From Stieleria marina (GTDB lineage: Bacteria > Planctomycetota > Planctomycetia > Pirellulales > Pirellulaceae): 64,000 bases of DNA. The stretch covers positions 5,456,001 through 5,520,000 of the forward strand of contig CP036526.1 of NCBI GenBank assembly GCA_007741555.1. The letters are read 5' to 3'. Below are positions 1 through 8,309 of the stretch, in pieces (positions within the stretch are counted from its first letter, which is position 1; the number at the start of each line of letters is the position of its first letter). Below the pieces are notes generated by a model. That model was given only the letters and a program-made list of their open reading frames with translations, made no database searches and was not told the DNA's origin. Position numbers and translations under genes: made by a program.

Positions 1-4
1 CGCT

Positions 5-760
5 TTGGACGTTGCTAACTACCTGATGCTCGTCGTCGCAGGATTTGCCGCAGGGATTATCAACACGATCGCCGGTGGTGGTTCGTTTCTGACCTTGCCA
101 GCGCTGATGCTATTTGGCCTGGACCCCAAAATCGCCAACGGCACGAACCGTGTCGCCGTACTATTTTCGAGCGGTTCGGCGGTCGCGACGTTCCACAAAC
201 ACGGCCACTTGGATCGCAAGTTAGCCAACCGGCTAACGATCCCGACGCTCCTGGGAGTCCCATTGGGTGCTTTGTTAGCCGTTTACCTTCCAGCTGAGGC
301 GTTCGAGCCGGTATTTGGCGTGATCTTTCTTGTCATGGCGGGCTTGTTGATCAAGAACCCCAAGCGAATCACTGAGTCACACGTTGCAGCGGAAAGCTCC
401 AAACGCTGGATTGCCCCCGTTTTCTTTGGCATCGGGATCTACGTTGGCTTCATCCAGGCTGGAATGGGAATCCTGGTTCTGTTGGCTATGGGACTGCTAA
501 ACACGGGAGATCTAGTCGCGTCCAACGCAGTAAAAAACTGGATCGGCTTTCTGGTCACGCTCGCCGCCATTGTGATGTTCGCAATCTACGATTTGATCGA
601 CTGGGTGCCGGGACTGGTGATGGCAACCGGCAACGTGCTGGGTGGCGTTGCAGGCGCCAAACTAGCCATCAAAAAAGGCAATCGCTTGATATTCGGTTTC
701 CTGGTCGTGGTCATGGTCGCCACTGGTACGAAGCTGATTGCCAGTAGTTTCTTAAATTAA
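5..760 (+). CDS. TauE/SafE family sulfite exporter-like permease
   Basis: A 251-residue hydrophobic inner-membrane protein of the TauE/SafE (former DUF81) family, whose members export sulfite, sulfonates or other small organic anions. The N-terminus reads AGFAAGIINTIAGGGSFLTL, the family's glycine-rich first repeat. A second half-repeat near residues 138-165 (GIGIYVGFIQAGMGILVLLA) gives the expected two-fold architecture with about seven or eight membrane helices. The first available start is TTG four bases from the window edge. Since the length fits the family, this may be the true start, but an upstream start outside the window cannot be excluded. It stands alone, and the next gene is 295 bases downstream. 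The substrate cannot be told from sequence; a sulfur compound is plausible because cysC lies 5 kb away, but that link is weak. Confidence 0.82.
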   Translation: MDVANYLMLVVAGFAAGIINTIAGGGSFLTLPALMLFGLDPKIANGTNRVAVLFSSGSAVATFHKHGHLDRKLANRLTIPTLLGVPLGALLAVYLPAEAFEPVFGVIFLVMAGLLIKNPKRITESHVAAESSKRWIAPVFFGIGIYVGFIQAGMGILVLLAMGLLNTGDLVASNAVKNWIGFLVTLAAIVMFAIYDLIDWVPGLVMATGNVLGGVAGAKLAIKKGNRLIFGFLVVVMVATGTKLIASSFLN

Positions 761-1055
761 CGCCCCCAATCCGAGTAATGACAGCAAGCTGAAATGCTAG
801 AGAACAGGACCGATTTGGCTGACGAAACTTGCACGCCAGTCGTCGCTTTCACCGCAATTTCCGGTGCGTTTCTCAATCGAGCTACGTTAAACGTCGTTTG
901 ACCAGCTTTGTGTCACACCGAAAAAAAAGGCATCCCGAGACAGCCTATCTCCGCGGACGGCCAATTTTTGGTACCCTAGTGCCTGTAGCGCCATTGGCTT
1001 GGACAATTCCGTCTCAAGCAACGCTGCACAGAAACAAATTTAGATTGAATGAACG
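761..1055. other. Intergenic region and probable leader of the cold-shock gene
   Basis: This 295-base stretch holds no convincing gene; the open frame from 829 reads through into the cold-shock gene in another frame and has no family features. Cold-shock genes often have long structured 5-prime leaders, so much of it could be transcribed leader. I could not pick out a convincing promoter or Shine-Dalgarno sequence. Confidence 0.4.
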
Positions 1056-1256
1056 ATGGCTGAAGGTACGATTAAGCGGCTCACGGACAAGGGTTTTGGA
1101 TTCATTGACGTTGGAGCCGAAAAAGACTTGTTCTTCCACTCGTCAAGTGTTGAAGGCGCAAGCTTCGACGACCTACGCGAAGGACAACAAGTCACTTTTA
1201 ACGAAGTGAGTGGTCAAAAAGGCCCCTGTGCGGAAAACGTTCAGGTAGCTCGCTAG
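1056..1256 (+). CDS. Cold-shock domain protein (CspA family)
   Basis: A 66-residue single cold-shock domain, the usual length for the family. These small five-stranded beta-barrels bind single-stranded RNA and DNA and act as RNA chaperones. Both nucleic-acid-binding motifs are present: RNP1 as KGFGFI (residues 12-17) and RNP2 as DLFFHSS (about 24-30). The first strand is slightly atypical: it reads GTIKRLTDKGFGFID, where E. coli CspA has GIVKWFNADKGFGFI, so the aromatic Trp of strand 1 is replaced. The gene is followed 30 bases later by a strong intrinsic terminator and appears monocistronic. Identity as a cold-shock-fold protein is secure; cold induction itself is not shown. Confidence 0.93.
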   Translation: MAEGTIKRLTDKGFGFIDVGAEKDLFFHSSSVEGASFDDLREGQQVTFNEVSGQKGPCAENVQVAR

Positions 1257-1286
1257 CCTGCATCGCAGGATCTAGTAACGAAACAT

Positions 1287-1325
1287 AAAGGTGCCCAGTG
1301 CTAACGTGCTGGGCACCTTTTTTTA
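1287..1325 (+). terminator. Intrinsic terminator of the cold-shock gene
   Basis: A perfect 12-base-pair stem, AAAGGTGCCCAG (1287-1298) with CTGGGCACCTTT (1309-1320), has a 10-base loop and runs into a T-tract (1318-1325). It lies 31 bases after the cold-shock stop codon. Confidence 0.95.
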
Positions 1326-1913
1326 TTGCAGGATCGCAAACGAGACAACCTGATCGCTCAGGCAAATTCGCCATGCATCGTTTTGTGTTTCTACTACCGA
1401 CCATCTGCTGTGTGACCATCGCGATCGCTCGTCTATTCCCCCCCTGGCAATGGATTCTTGGAGGGATTGAAATCAGGTCGAAGCATCGAAATCTTCAAAA
1501 TGAACATGATGCCGCGGGAAGATGACAAGGCGAGACGTCCATTGGACGAACGGCTTTCACTCACTTTGCTTGATCTGCCACACCACCGCTGGCTTTTAAA
1601 TACGAAAGTCCCGGGCGGTTTTTTCTAACCGGAACGATCAGCCAGATTTCGGCCGACTAACGATCATGATGCTCGCTCGATAATCGCAGCCAAACCTGCG
1701 CGAACTCGCATCATCTAGGCAGCTAACTCGTATTCAAATCTTGGAAACGGATTCGAGCCGAAAGACCTTCTTCCAAATGCTGACTGCCAGGAACTGCGAT
1801 GTCTCTTTTTGGCTGCCAGCCACGGTGTGATTCGCAAGCAACTCTGAACATCGCGTTGTCCGATTGGACCTCTCGATTGAAATGCCCCAATTGACACCAA
1901 ACAACTGATCACG
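1326..1913. other. 588-base gap with a second terminator-like hairpin
   Basis: No gene is certain here. A 50-codon frame from ATG 1373 to 1525 on the plus strand would encode a short protein with one hydrophobic helix (FVFLLPTICCVTIAIARLF), but it has no ribosome-binding site and no recognisable family. A hairpin with ACCGC (1585-1589) pairing to GCGGT (1615-1619) and an inner CTTT/AAAG stem is followed by six T residues (1619-1624), which looks like a plus-strand terminator. The interval 1326-1584 may therefore be a short independent transcript, coding or not. From 1625 to 1913 nothing was recognised. Confidence 0.4.
1585..1624 (+). terminator. Possible intrinsic terminator of an orphan short transcript
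   Basis: Outer stem ACCGC/GCGGT and inner stem CTTT/AAAG with mismatches, followed by TTTTTT. It is weaker than the cold-shock terminator. Because the upstream gene already ends at its own terminator, this one would serve something transcribed from within 1326-1584. Confidence 0.45.
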
Positions 1914-1957
1914 AAAAAACCCAGGTCGCCAAACTTGCGTTTGGCGACCTGGGTTTC
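1914..1957 (-). terminator. Intrinsic terminator of pnp
   Basis: A near-perfect hairpin of 18 base pairs (1917-1934 with 1939-1956, loop TTGC) is followed on the minus strand by six U residues (A-run 1914-1919 on the plus strand). It starts 25 bases after the pnp stop codon and closes the rpsO-pnp unit. Confidence 0.95.
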
Positions 1958-1980
1958 GTTATTTAAATTTCGACTTGCGA

Positions 1981-4287
1981 TCAATCGCGGCTTGAGCGTC
2001 CGCCGCCACTGCTGCGTCCACCACTGCCGCCACTTCGGCCACGGCCTCCGCCGCCACCACTACCACCACTTCCACCGCGACGTCGACGTGGACGATCTTC
2101 GCCGTCTCCGCCACCGCTGCTGCGTTCAGGGCGGTCGCCGCCACCATTTTCGGCTTCGGCTGCTGCGATGGGATCTTCTTCGCCCAGCTCTTCCAGTGCC
2201 TTGCGGCGGCTGAGCTTGACGCGATCGTGCTCGTCGACATCGATCACAAGCACCTTCATTGAGTCGCCAACGTTGACAACTTTATCGATGCTGCTGATGT
2301 AGCCGCTGCTCAATTCGCTGATGTGACAAAGTCCGTCGCGACCAGGCAGGATTTCGACAAACGCGCCGAAGTCCTTGATGCTGCTGACAGTTCCGTCGTA
2401 GATCTTGCCGATCTGAACAGTCGCTGTGCAAGCTTCGACCAGACGCATTGCTGCTTCGGCCGATTCCTTGCTGCTACTGGCGACCAAGACAGTACCTTCG
2501 TCGTCGACTTCGATCACGCAGCCAGTCGATTCCTGAATACCGCGGATGTTCTTTCCGCCAGGGCCGATCAAAGCACCGATCTTGTCGGCAGCGATCTTGG
2601 TACGCAACAAGCGAGGTGCTGTGGGAGCTGTTTCGCGTCGTGGACGTGGGATCGTGGTCAACATCTTGCGAAGAATTTCGATACGAGCTTCACGCGATTG
2701 CTTCAGCGTTGCACGAATGATCTCTTCGCTAATGCCGGTGACTTTCAGGTCCAACTGGATGCCGGTGATGCCCTTTTGGCTACCAGCGATCTTGAAGTCC
2801 ATGTCGCCGAAGTGATCTTCGGTTCCCAGGATATCAGTCAACAACACGTAGTCGTCTTCGCTTTTACGAACCAAGCCGACCGAGATACCAGCGACAGGGT
2901 TGCTGATGGGAACGCCCGAAGCCATCAAGGCCAAAGTCGCACCACACACCGAAGCCATCGAACTACTACCGTTCGATTCGGTGATATCACTGATCACGCG
3001 GATCGTGTACGGAAAATCTTCCGCGGCTGGCAACACAGGAGCGACCGAGCGTTCGGCCAAACAACCGTGACCGATTTCGCGGCGACCAGGTCCACGGATC
3101 GGACGACATTCGCCAACCGAGAAGGACGGGAAGTTGTAGTCCAGCATGAATTTTTTGCTGTACTCGTCCATCAGTCCGTCAACACGTTGCTCATCGCGAG
3201 CGGTTCCCAGTGCGATCGTGATCAGCGACTGAGTCTCACCACGTTGGAAAAGGGCTGAACCGTGAACACGTGGCAGCAAGTCGGTTTCGCAGTAGATCGG
3301 GCGAAGCGAAGTGTTGTCACGACCGTCGGGACGAGTGCCAGCGGAGATCAGGTCACGCATGACCTTTTCTTCTAGGTCGTGCCAAACCGATTTGAATCGC
3401 TTGGAGCAAACGGCATCGTCCGCTTTGGGATCAGGAATGATCGCAGCAAGTGCTTTTTCTTTGACGGCACGCGTTGCATCGGCACGATCGGCTTTGCCGG
3501 GCGTTTGCATTGCATTGCGGAATTCGTCGTAGAATCCGTCGTTCAGACGACCGAACAAACCATCGTCTTCGGGCGGTGTGTACGGCGTTTTGACAGGATT
3601 TACTTTGGCGTAAAGCTCTTCCTGCAGTTCGATAACTTCGCGAATGACGCCGTGAGCGTACTGAATCGCTTCCATCATTTCGTCTTCGGGCATCTCGTGC
3701 GCGAAGCCTTCGATCATCGCAACTTGCTCACGCGAGCCGCTGACGATCATGTCCAATTCGCTCTCTTCCAACTGATCATGAGTTGGGAAAGCAACCAATT
3801 CGCCGTCAACCTTGCCGACACGAACCGAACCGATTGGGCCTTGGAAAGGCAACGCGCTAATGTGAAGTGCAAGGCACCCTCCGTTCATCGCCAGCACGTC
3901 ACCGTCGTTTTGCAGATCGCTAGCGATGACAAACGCTTGAACCTGAACTTCGTCTTTGTAACCTTCTGGCCACAACGGACGAATTGGGCGGTCCATCAAT
4001 CGAGCACTCAATGTTTCCTTGGTGCTGGGTCGGCCTTCTCTTTTCAGGAAACCACCAGGGAATTTACCAGCCGCAGCCAACCGCTCGCGATAGTCACACA
4101 TCAGCGGAAAGAAGTCCAAGCCTGGGCGAGGATCGCTTGATGCCGCAGCACACAAGACGACGGTTTCACCGTACTGAACCAATACTGAACCGGCAGCCTG
4201 CTTGGCGATTTGTCCGGTTTCGAAAGACAGTGTTTGTCCTCCGATTTTCTTTTCGACGCGAATTTTCTTTTCTGTCACTTTTGACAC
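1981..4287 (-). CDS. pnp: Polynucleotide phosphorylase
   Basis: A 768-residue PNPase, the trimeric 3-prime to 5-prime phosphorolytic exoribonuclease of the RNA degradosome. It has the two RNase PH domains (about 10-140 and 310-540, the second with the FQRGETQSL and GPGRREIGHG motifs), a helical linker, a KH domain (about 560-620, with GALIGPGGKNIRGIQ) and an S1 domain (about 627-695, YDGTVSSIKDFGAFVEILPG). After the S1 domain comes an acidic stretch and then a 40-residue tail rich in Arg, Gly and Ser, longer than in E. coli. The longest frame begins with GTG at 4287 but has no spaced ribosome-binding site. The GTG at 4278 lies six bases after AAGGTG and is the more likely start, giving 765 residues. 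It follows rpsO, the classical bacterial arrangement, with a structured 338-base gap. Confidence 0.97.
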   Translation of the reverse strand: MSKVTEKKIRVEKKIGGQTLSFETGQIAKQAAGSVLVQYGETVVLCAAASSDPRPGLDFFPLMCDYRERLAAAGKFPGGFLKREGRPSTKETLSARLMDRPIRPLWPEGYKDEVQVQAFVIASDLQNDGDVLAMNGGCLALHISALPFQGPIGSVRVGKVDGELVAFPTHDQLEESELDMIVSGSREQVAMIEGFAHEMPEDEMMEAIQYAHGVIREVIELQEELYAKVNPVKTPYTPPEDDGLFGRLNDGFYDEFRNAMQTPGKADRADATRAVKEKALAAIIPDPKADDAVCSKRFKSVWHDLEEKVMRDLISAGTRPDGRDNTSLRPIYCETDLLPRVHGSALFQRGETQSLITIALGTARDEQRVDGLMDEYSKKFMLDYNFPSFSVGECRPIRGPGRREIGHGCLAERSVAPVLPAAEDFPYTIRVISDITESNGSSSMASVCGATLALMASGVPISNPVAGISVGLVRKSEDDYVLLTDILGTEDHFGDMDFKIAGSQKGITGIQLDLKVTGISEEIIRATLKQSREARIEILRKMLTTIPRPRRETAPTAPRLLRTKIAADKIGALIGPGGKNIRGIQESTGCVIEVDDEGTVLVASSSKESAEAAMRLVEACTATVQIGKIYDGTVSSIKDFGAFVEILPGRDGLCHISELSSGYISSIDKVVNVGDSMKVLVIDVDEHDRVKLSRRKALEELGEEDPIAAAEAENGGGDRPERSSGGGDGEDRPRRRRGGSGGSGGGGGRGRSGGSGGRSSGGGRSSRD

Positions 4288-4625
4288 CTTCGTTTTTCTA
4301 ATTCAACCTACATAAACAATAAAAGTACGGTGGCCGCGCGAGACAACAACGAAAGATGCGCGCACCGTAACGCCCCTACCTGGGGCACTCACAAACAAAA
4401 CGGCAACACCAACAAAGAAAGCGAGCAAGGGGCGACTTGGACGCTCGGCAAAACGTGTACTAACAACCGTGTTTGGCCAGAGCGCTGCACAAATCGCAGC
4501 ACGCTTTAGACAGGCGGCACTACCGCAGTAGCCGCACTGGATGCTTCAGAGAGAAAAGTGGCCTCGCCGCTCACAAGCAGGCTGAGGCAAGTTTGCCATC
4601 ATCGCAAGTGTGCGGCGGACGTGGG
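4288..4625 (-). promoter_or_regulatory. Structured pnp leader between rpsO and pnp
   Basis: No gene lies in this 338-base gap. The minus-strand RNA can form several hairpins: a strong one at 4326-4369 (TACGGTG pairing with CACCGTA, extended by CGCGC/GCGCG after a two-base bulge), GCCCC/GGGGC at 4372-4386, GCTGC/GCAGC at 4484-4500, and GCGGC with an inner TAC/GTA at 4514-4535. In enterobacteria the pnp leader hairpin is cut by RNase III and mediates autoregulation by PNPase. A similar role here is inferred from position only. No clear -10/-35 pair was identified. Confidence 0.5.
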
Positions 4626-4895
4626 CTACTTTCGAATGCCCAGTTTTCCAATGATATCGAGATATCGCTGCGGGTCTTCGCCCCGCACGTAATCCAGCAA
4701 ACGCCGGCGTCGGCTGACCAAGCCCAACAAGCCACGCCGTGAAGCGTAATCTTTGCGGTGAGTCCGCATGTGTTCGGTCAGTCCGTTGATTCGTTCCGTC
4801 AAAATCGAGATTTGAACTTCGGGAGAACCAGTGTCGCCACCAGTATGACCGTGCTCTTTGATCAATTCAGACTTACGTTCTTTCGAGATCGTCAT
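4626..4895 (-). CDS. rpsO: 30S ribosomal protein S15
   Basis: An 89-residue protein, exactly the family length. S15 binds the central domain of 16S rRNA early in 30S assembly and forms an intersubunit bridge. The signature [17 protein letters not shown] (about 18-34) and [15 protein letters not shown] (about 57-71) are clearly seen; they hold the conserved rRNA-binding residues. It lies upstream of pnp on the same strand, the arrangement found across bacteria, where S15 and PNPase expression are linked and each is autoregulated. The upstream region (4896-5107) contains a large inverted repeat (5004-5085), which may end the preceding cysC transcript, so rpsO probably has its own promoter between 4896 and 5000. 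Confidence 0.98.
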   Translation of the reverse strand: MTISKERKSELIKEHGHTGGDTGSPEVQISILTERINGLTEHMRTHRKDYASRRGLLGLVSRRRRLLDYVRGEDPQRYLDIIGKLGIRK

Positions 4896-5003
4896 TCGTC
4901 GTTTCTAGTCTTTTCTTCTGATTTTCGGTGTTGGATTGAGCCGCGTAGTGTACCGCCGGAGAAAAATCCTGCAACGGCAAAAAAGAGACTCTCTGGTTCC
5001 GCA

Positions 5004-5085
5004 TTTCAGCCGCTGGCGCTAGCCACGGGCCCATGCCAGTCAGCCAAGAACCGAAGGGGCCCGTAGCAAGCGCCAGCGGCTGAGA
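5004..5085. repeat. Long imperfect inverted repeat between cysC and rpsO
   Basis: TTTCAGCCGCTGGCGCT (5004-5020) pairs with AGCGCCAGCGGCTGAGA (5069-5085) with one mismatch. The inner CGGGCCC/GGGCCCG also pairs, leaving a 24-base central loop. It has no T-tract. It could act as a transcript end or stabiliser for cysC. The arm looks like an interspersed intergenic repeat of this lineage, but only one copy occurs in the window. Confidence 0.75.
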
Positions 5086-5107
5086 AAACGGCGCGATAGA
5101 GCAACGT

Positions 5108-5776
5108 TTACCCCAAAATCCCGCGTGTTTTCAGTACTTCCAGCACTTCAGCGGCCTGTTGATCCGGCGTTCGGTCGTCGCCGCCCGCCAAGTGAATCTC
5201 GGGTTTCTCGGGTGCCTCGTACGGATCGCTGATCCCGGTGAAATGCTTGATTTCGCCGGCACGAGCCTTTTTGTACAGTCCTTTGGGGTCACGAGCTTCG
5301 CAAATCTCCAGGGGAGTATCGACAAAAACCTCGATGAAATCACCCGCCTTGCCGGACGCCTCGACAATCTGTCGCACTCGATCGCGGTCCTGACGATACG
5401 GACTGACGAACGCCGTCAGGGTGATCAGCCCCGCCGAAGCCATCAACGCTCCAACCGCCCCGATTCGGCGAATGTTCTCTTCGCGATCGATCGCACCAAA
5501 CCCCAGCCCAAACCGATTTGCGAATTCCGCGCCGTGCTCCGGCTCCAGTTTCGCCGGCGGCGCACACAGGCCATGCCGAATGTTGTCGCCGTCAAGCAAC
5601 ATCGTCGCGTGGCTCAGGTCATTGAGCTGCCGATCCAGTTCATTGGCGACGGTGCTTTTGCCGCAGCCACTGAGTCCTGTAAACCACACCACGACGCCTC
5701 GCTGCCCCAAGCGGGCTTCGCGCGACACCCGGTCAACCGTCGTCTCGTGCCAAACAATGTCTTCTTCATTCGTCAT
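5108..5776 (-). CDS. cysC: Adenylyl-sulfate kinase (APS kinase)
   Basis: A 222-residue cytoplasmic kinase that phosphorylates adenosine 5-prime-phosphosulfate (APS) to PAPS, the donor for sulfation and assimilatory reduction. The Walker A P-loop is GLSGCGKST (about 34-42). DGDNIRHGL follows at about 62-70 and [13 protein letters not shown] at about 97-109. The APS-binding [11 protein letters not shown] and the C-terminal [14 protein letters not shown] also match the family. Between DGDNIRHGL and the DREENIRR segment is an insertion of about 15 residues relative to E. coli CysC, which makes the protein slightly long. Its start codon overlaps the stop of the SGNH-like gene by four bases (ATGA), so the two are co-transcribed. 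No ATP sulfurylase gene is nearby, so PAPS here may serve polysaccharide sulfation rather than cysteine synthesis. Confidence 0.95.
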   Translation of the reverse strand: MTNEEDIVWHETTVDRVSREARLGQRGVVVWFTGLSGCGKSTVANELDRQLNDLSHATMLLDGDNIRHGLCAPPAKLEPEHGAEFANRFGLGFGAIDREENIRRIGAVGALMASAGLITLTAFVSPYRQDRDRVRQIVEASGKAGDFIEVFVDTPLEICEARDPKGLYKKARAGEIKHFTGISDPYEAPEKPEIHLAGGDDRTPDQQAAEVLEVLKTRGILG

Positions 5777-6558
5777 TTGTTTTCCCTTATAGCCCCAGAC
5801 TCTAGCTGATCCAACTTCGCATTCAAATACTGCCGAAGATCCACGGGCACTTTCTCAAATCCTGCCACCGAACGCGACTGTCCGAGTGAACGACGCATCG
5901 CGTTGTGCATCAGATACCGACCGGCGGTCAACGTCATGTGGATTTTGTCACGATAAAGTTCGCTGATCGAATCGATCGGTGCGACTCCTTTTTCGATGTC
6001 GTCCGCGATGGCGTGCAAGAGATTCATCGCACCGGTCATGCGAAATTCACGCAGCGGATGCTTCTCCCGCAGGCGCTGGAACAATTCGTCAAAATACGCA
6101 TCACCGTGGAAAAGCGATTGCGAAATATCCGTCGATGTGCGTTCTTCTCCCAAAGTCGCCTGGCGTGGCCAACCGGTGTGAATAACAACGATCGCTTTGG
6201 ACTGAAGTGTGATCCATCCGCTGATCACTTCGACGTCTTGTTCAACCGTCGTTCCATAGTGCGGCTGGAACGAAACGAAATCGAACTGCTGTTCCTTTAG
6301 CGTCTGCGGCCAAAGGGTCGACGAAGCGACACACGGTTTTTCAGGATGATCGCGAACGAACAGCAGACTTTTCCCGCAATCCACATGCCACTTCACATCA
6401 CCGTCCAGCTTCGACGGCACGGTATCCCAAGTCAGCGAATTGCCGATCAAGTAGACGCTTGGCGGCGTTTCCTGCGGCACAACTGAAGTCACTTCTTCCG
6501 CAAAAGTGGCGCACGCTATCGTGCACCCAATCAACACTACTGAATAGGCTCGCATCAT
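5773..6558 (-). CDS. Secreted SGNH-hydrolase-like protein
   Basis: A 261-residue exported protein; the first 20 residues form a signal peptide ([20 protein letters not shown]). Mature residues begin with [11 protein letters not shown], where GNS matches the SGNH/GDSL nucleophile block. A likely C-terminal catalytic block is YRDKIHMT (Asp and His three apart). The intermediate blocks are poorly conserved, so hydrolase activity is inferred, not certain. Many planctomycete SGNH proteins of this type act on acetyl or sulfate-decorated glycans. It is upstream of cysC and overlaps it by four bases, so the pair could link sulfate activation to envelope or glycan metabolism, although no sulfotransferase is seen here. 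A second protein with the same GNS block is at 30766-31794. Confidence 0.75.
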   Translation of the reverse strand: MMRAYSVVLIGCTIACATFAEEVTSVVPQETPPSVYLIGNSLTWDTVPSKLDGDVKWHVDCGKSLLFVRDHPEKPCVASSTLWPQTLKEQQFDFVSFQPHYGTTVEQDVEVISGWITLQSKAIVVIHTGWPRQATLGEERTSTDISQSLFHGDAYFDELFQRLREKHPLREFRMTGAMNLLHAIADDIEKGVAPIDSISELYRDKIHMTLTAGRYLMHNAMRRSLGQSRSVAGFEKVPVDLRQYLNAKLDQLESGAIRENK

Positions 6559-6671
6559 GCCGCTGGTCTCATGTCAGCTGCATCCGGATGGCCGACTCGC
6601 TCCGCACGCACAGAGCATTCCAGCCAGCATCCGTTTGCAATTAAAACGAATTGCCGACCACTATAGACTGC

Positions 6672-6691
6672 CAGTCAGTCAGTCAGTCAGT
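6672..6691. repeat. Tetranucleotide microsatellite (CAGT)5
   Basis: Five perfect tandem copies of CAGT lie in the intergenic gap, 29 bases after the stop of the autotransporter-like gene and about 115 bases upstream of the SGNH-like gene. The tract could vary in length by slippage, but it is outside any coding frame. Confidence 0.9.
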
Positions 6692-6719
6692 TTCGATACA
6701 CGTGGGTGATCCCACTGGC

Positions 6720-8309
6720 TTACCAGGCAAACTGAACTCCGCCGTTGCCGGTGTGAAACGTTTGGCGGTCGTTTACCTGCAAGTCATAACCGGCGTACAG
6801 ATTGGAGTAGGAGTTGACGCTGTAGCTGGCTCCGCCGCCAACCAGTGCCCAGTCACGCCCAAGACTCACGCCGTTGGTCGCGAATCCGGTTCCACCAGAC
6901 ATGCCCGTTACGTTGGTCGTCGTGTCCAAAAACTCGTGCATCCAGTGCAGCGAAGCGTACGGCGTGATTTGCCCCGTGCGAACTTTGCGTGCTGCTCCTT
7001 GCGCGGTTCCGCCTAGGATGCTTCGCAGGGAGTGTTCGTTGACGCTATCGATCGTTGGCGTCACCGTGCCCACTTCAGTGTGGCCCTCCTGATGCAGGTA
7101 GACGTATTGCAAAGCCAAGCTGGGATTCCAGCGTGACCGCCCCCAGCGCCCCTGCCGGCCCAACTCCAGGTAGGTTGCAGCTTGAGCACCATCAAAGTCC
7201 GCGCTGGCCCCCGTCGAAGTTCGCGTGCGATACGAGTCAAAGGCTCCGGAACCTGCCGCCATCAGATAGGCATTGTCCGCAAATTGTCGATTCAGAAACG
7301 CTCCGAATTGGCCGCTTTCGATATCCGCCGTGTCGCCATCGTCCCCATCGACGCTTTGGTTGCTGTAACCGCCGAACATTCCGACCAACGTGTTGCGATC
7401 GAGATTGCGGTACACGCCAAATTGAGTTCCGCCGCTACGGTAGCTCAAGCCTGCAAAGGCGCCGTCGGACTGAACATCGCCACCGATGCCGTAGCCGCTA
7501 ACCCAACCGTTCCATTCGTTTTGGATCGAGCTGCAACAGCAACTCTGTCGTGTTGAGGTGAGCGTGTTCGCTTCAGCTCCATCCGTTTCGTATCCAACCA
7601 AGGCGATCGGGTTGACCGATTCCATTTGCCGTAGCGCCATCGGCTGTAGCGGCGACGCGAATTGCTGTGCGCGTGAGACCTGTTTCAACTGGCGACTGAG
7701 GACTTGGAAAGCCGAACTGGTGTTCTGAAAACCCAGTTGGGCAGCCGTGCCATTTACCCGCCCCGTCGCCTCGTCCATCAGCAACTCAAAGATCAAGTTT
7801 TGGATGCGGTAGCCTTCAAGTGACGGGGTCGCCCCCGTGGTTGTGAAGCGATAGTCTTCGTTAGCTTTCAACACTAGCGGCGTGGCAAACTGTTGATTCG
7901 CGCCACTCACTGTGGAGTTGCCAGATGAATTCACACCGAGTCCAGCGATTGAAAAGGTAGCGTTTCCAAACGAAGTGTTCATGTCATAGCCTGTCCACTT
8001 TGCGTCTCGGTCAAGCCGGATCGTAAGCGCGTAGTCATACTCATCAGTGTTGTATAAACCGCTCGAGGTTACAATGAATTGATGCCATGAACCATCTGAG
8101 AAGTTCACGTTGATGTCACCGACCTGCTTGCTGAAAGCTGTAGTCCCGTTTTCTGATCCATCAAAAACAAGCGTCCCTTGGCCTTGAGCAAATGTGCCGA
8201 CCAGGCATAGAAAACAGAGTAAAGTCCACCTGGAAAGACTCTCAACCGAGAAGATGGTTGGTAAATTTGTTTTCCGAATCTGCGCAACAATGCGATCGCT
8301 CTTCTTCAT
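6720..8309 (-). CDS. Autotransporter-type beta-barrel surface protein
   Basis: A 529-residue protein with an N-terminal signal segment (RWTLLCFLCLVGTFAQGQ, about 28-44), a short beta-rich passenger of about 200 residues, and a C-terminal region (about 266-529) with the alternating pattern and glycine/aromatic content of an autotransporter beta-domain. It ends in VQFAW, a terminal aromatic typical of outer-membrane barrels. Three consecutive cysteines sit just before the barrel (residues 257-259), which is unusual for outer-membrane proteins. The open frame runs back to 8630 and into the neighbouring gene. I chose ATG 8309 because AAGGA lies ten bases upstream of it and a basic N-terminus (MKKSDR) follows. 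It would be exported to the outer membrane; the passenger function is unknown. Confidence 0.78.
   Translation of the reverse strand: MKKSDRIVAQIRKTNLPTIFSVESLSRWTLLCFLCLVGTFAQGQGTLVFDGSENGTTAFSKQVGDINVNFSDGSWHQFIVTSSGLYNTDEYDYALTIRLDRDAKWTGYDMNTSFGNATFSIAGLGVNSSGNSTVSGANQQFATPLVLKANEDYRFTTTGATPSLEGYRIQNLIFELLMDEATGRVNGTAAQLGFQNTSSAFQVLSRQLKQVSRAQQFASPLQPMALRQMESVNPIALVGYETDGAEANTLTSTRQSCCCSSIQNEWNGWVSGYGIGGDVQSDGAFAGLSYRSGGTQFGVYRNLDRNTLVGMFGGYSNQSVDGDDGDTADIESGQFGAFLNRQFADNAYLMAAGSGAFDSYRTRTSTGASADFDGAQAATYLELGRQGRWGRSRWNPSLALQYVYLHQEGHTEVGTVTPTIDSVNEHSLRSILGGTAQGAARKVRTGQITPYASLHWMHEFLDTTTNVTGMSGGTGFATNGVSLGRDWALVGGGASYSVNSYSNLYAGYDLQVNDRQTFHTGNGGVQFAW

Noticed and set aside
829-1209. 126-codon frame overlapping the cold-shock gene
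   Set aside because: Different frame from a certain cold-shock protein, with no domain and no start signal.
1715-1984. 89-codon minus-strand frame after pnp
   Set aside because: It spans the pnp terminator and overlaps the pnp stop.
2323-4140. Long plus-strand open frames (2323-3258 and 3379-4140) inside pnp
   Set aside because: They run antisense to a clear PNPase frame, have no family features, and are explained by the high-GC codon bias of pnp.
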